In this document: positions 62,981 through 64,000 of the stretch, one piece after another
How the letters are laid out: every line of letters starts with the position of its first letter
How positions within the stretch are numbered: position 1 is the stretch's first letter
Origin: Leptospira sanjuanensis
GTDB taxonomy: Bacteria > Spirochaetota > Leptospiria > Leptospirales > Leptospiraceae
Length of the DNA: 64,000 nucleotides
Direction of reading: 5' to 3'
Assembly: GCF_022267375.1 (NCBI RefSeq)
Contig: NZ_JAIZBH010000001.1
Location: forward strand, 2,961,501 to 3,025,500
Position numbers and translations under genes: made by a program
Notes under the pieces: generated by a model
Databases searched by the model: none
What the model was told of the DNA's origin: nothing
Seen by the model: only the letters and a program-made list of their open reading frames with translations

Positions 62981-64000
62981 CTAAATCGCGTTCGCAAACT
63001 CCCTTTGGTCTTCGGTTTTAAAAAGTTTATGCACGGTTGCTTTTTGCCCCACTCCCTTAAGAGACGCTTCGTGTCTTTCGGCTTCGTATCCTCTTTGAAT
63101 CAATTCTTCGCGGATTCCGGGGCTGGAAAGAATCGGCTCCGTCACCCAGATTTCTCCGGCGGACGCGAGCGCCTGCACGCGAGCCGCGATGTTCACGCTT
63201 TGTCCGAAGTAATCCAGTCGTTCGTCGTTGACGACCGCAAGCGCCGGTCCTTCGTTTAAACCGACTTTTAAACCGATCTCATGTCCGTGTTCCTTGAATT
63301 CTTCGTTCATGCGATCGATGCGCGACATCATTTCCAGCGACGCGAACAATCCTTCGATCGGACTGGAGAAGGTCGCCATGATCGCGTCTCCCATCGTTTT
63401 TACGATCGCCCCGTTGTGTTTTTTCACGGTTTCGGAAAGAAGACGGAAATGTTCCTGCACCAATCGATACGCGAGAATGTCCCCGGCCTTGTCGTACATC
63501 TCGGTCGATCCTCTCAGATCCGTAAAAAGGATCGTAAGACTTTTTACGTTCAGATTCAGTTTGTTGCTGAGCTGTTGAACGCGGAACAATTCGCGGAAGG
63601 TCTGGTTGTTCAAAAGCATCTTCGCCGTCAAAAACGGTTCGATCACCGTGGGATGTTTATCAATGATTTCTAATATTCTTTTGGAGTTCGGTCGAATGAC
63701 CAAGAATCCGGCCTTCGCGATCGTACGATTGGAAATCTTAACTTCGTATTCCCCGGGAGAAAGATGAAGTTCGATCGGAGTGAATCCGGTCGGCAGCAGA
63801 CTCAGATCCACGATTCGATCTGGAGTCGTTTCCTTCTCGTCGAAATACAAAAATACCGCCGAATTATTCTCCACCGAACTGAATTGATACGCGGGAACGT
63901 TCGTCGCGTCGAGTAGAATCGTGCGGGTCGCTCCGGGTTCGATCACTACAAGTTCGCGCGTGTTTGAAGAAATAAAATCCAGAAGTTCCTTCGACTTATG
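62981..64000 (-). CDS. Class III adenylate/guanylate cyclase (partial)
   Basis: The frame is open to the right edge, so the N terminus lies outside. At least 339 aa are visible. Catalytic domain: metal Asp in LFTDLRGSTEMY, second Asp in KTMGDAIMATF, transition-state Asn and Arg in SVNIAARVQ. The preceding part (about residues 20-150) is beta-rich and soluble (PTGFTPIELHLSPGEYEVKI), resembling the DUF5939-type N-terminal domain of cytoplasmic cyclases. Substrate (ATP or GTP) not decided. Confidence 0.88.
   Translation of the reverse strand, partial: HKSKELLDFISSNTRELVVIEPGATRTILLDATNVPAYQFSSVENNSAVFLYFDEKETTPDRIVDLSLLPTGFTPIELHLSPGEYEVKISNRTIAKAGFLVIRPNSKRILEIIDKHPTVIEPFLTAKMLLNNQTFRELFRVQQLSNKLNLNVKSLTILFTDLRGSTEMYDKAGDILAYRLVQEHFRLLSETVKKHNGAIVKTMGDAIMATFSSPIEGLFASLEMMSRIDRMNEEFKEHGHEIGLKVGLNEGPALAVVNDERLDYFGQSVNIAARVQALASAGEIWVTEPILSSPGIREELIQRGYEAERHEASLKGVGQKATVHKLFKTEDQREFANAI

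Overview
The window reads as chromosomal DNA of a spirochaete of the genus Leptospira. The best single marker is a DUF1564-family protein (54213..54752), a family I know only from Leptospira. Supporting signs are many short lipoproteins with the loose spirochaetal lipobox (Cys preceded by Ser, Gln, Asn or Ala), an adenylate cyclase with a 7TM-DISM sensor, a leucine-rich-repeat lipoprotein, and frequent TTG starts. Base composition is mid-40s % GC by eye, which suggests one of the higher-GC species of the pathogenic clade. I cannot name the species. I see no rRNA, tRNA, CRISPR array, insertion sequence or prophage.

Layout. 1-7.7 kb: lspA, a cyclic-nucleotide-binding protein and a PerM-type membrane protein on +; then on - a YcxB-like protein, a PIN toxin/antitoxin pair with its own palindromic operator, a nitrilase-fold protein lacking the catalytic Cys, and a 621-aa protein of unknown function; then a STAS protein and a lipoprotein on +. 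7.9-15 kb (-): a secreted lipoprotein, and purL followed by an LRR lipoprotein and ileS. 15.4-28.4 kb is mixed accessory and metabolic content: flavin reductase, DUF3089 lipoprotein, YqeK, a short-chain dehydrogenase divergent from a WYL regulator, a membrane adenylate cyclase, dienelactone hydrolase, GH13 alpha-glucosidase, a MarR/dehydrogenase pair with duplicated operators, and an LpxC-like protein. 28.45-29.46 kb is a 1-kb non-coding stretch with dispersed repeats. 29.5-37.6 kb (+) is a housekeeping run: rplU-prp-rpmA, obgE-proB-proA-nadD, murF, purE-purK. 38-42.2 kb (-): UDP-glucose dehydrogenase, a Wzt/Wzm-type polysaccharide exporter, radC and a small partner gene. 42.5-45.2 kb (+): two probable outer-membrane proteins. 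45.2-49.3 kb (-): lexA, a small lipoprotein, ctpA, tsaD, pssA. 49.6-50.5 kb: an AT-rich two-gene islet. 50.6-53.9 kb: an efflux adaptor and TolC-like protein without their inner-membrane pump, plus a lipoprotein. 54.2-64 kb: DUF1564, a membrane-anchored TPR protein with an Mrr-like C-terminal domain, a coupled series (mini-FtsX permease, ABC ATPase, ROK kinase, HIT protein, UPF0104 membrane protein), a haem-binding histidine kinase with its response regulator, a lipoprotein, and a class III cyclase that runs off the right edge.

Themes. cAMP signalling appears three times (two cyclases and one cNMP-binding protein). Translation and GTPase housekeeping is clustered with proline, NAD, peptidoglycan and purine synthesis. 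Regulatory DNA is unusually readable: lexA and the radC operon share a 17-bp inverted repeat laid over their promoters, the marR gene and the neighbouring dehydrogenase share a 20-bp palindrome, and the toxin/antitoxin promoter has a palindrome filling its spacer. Two short words are clearly over-represented across genes and gaps: GAGTTCCCAC and GTTAAGCG/GTTAAACG.
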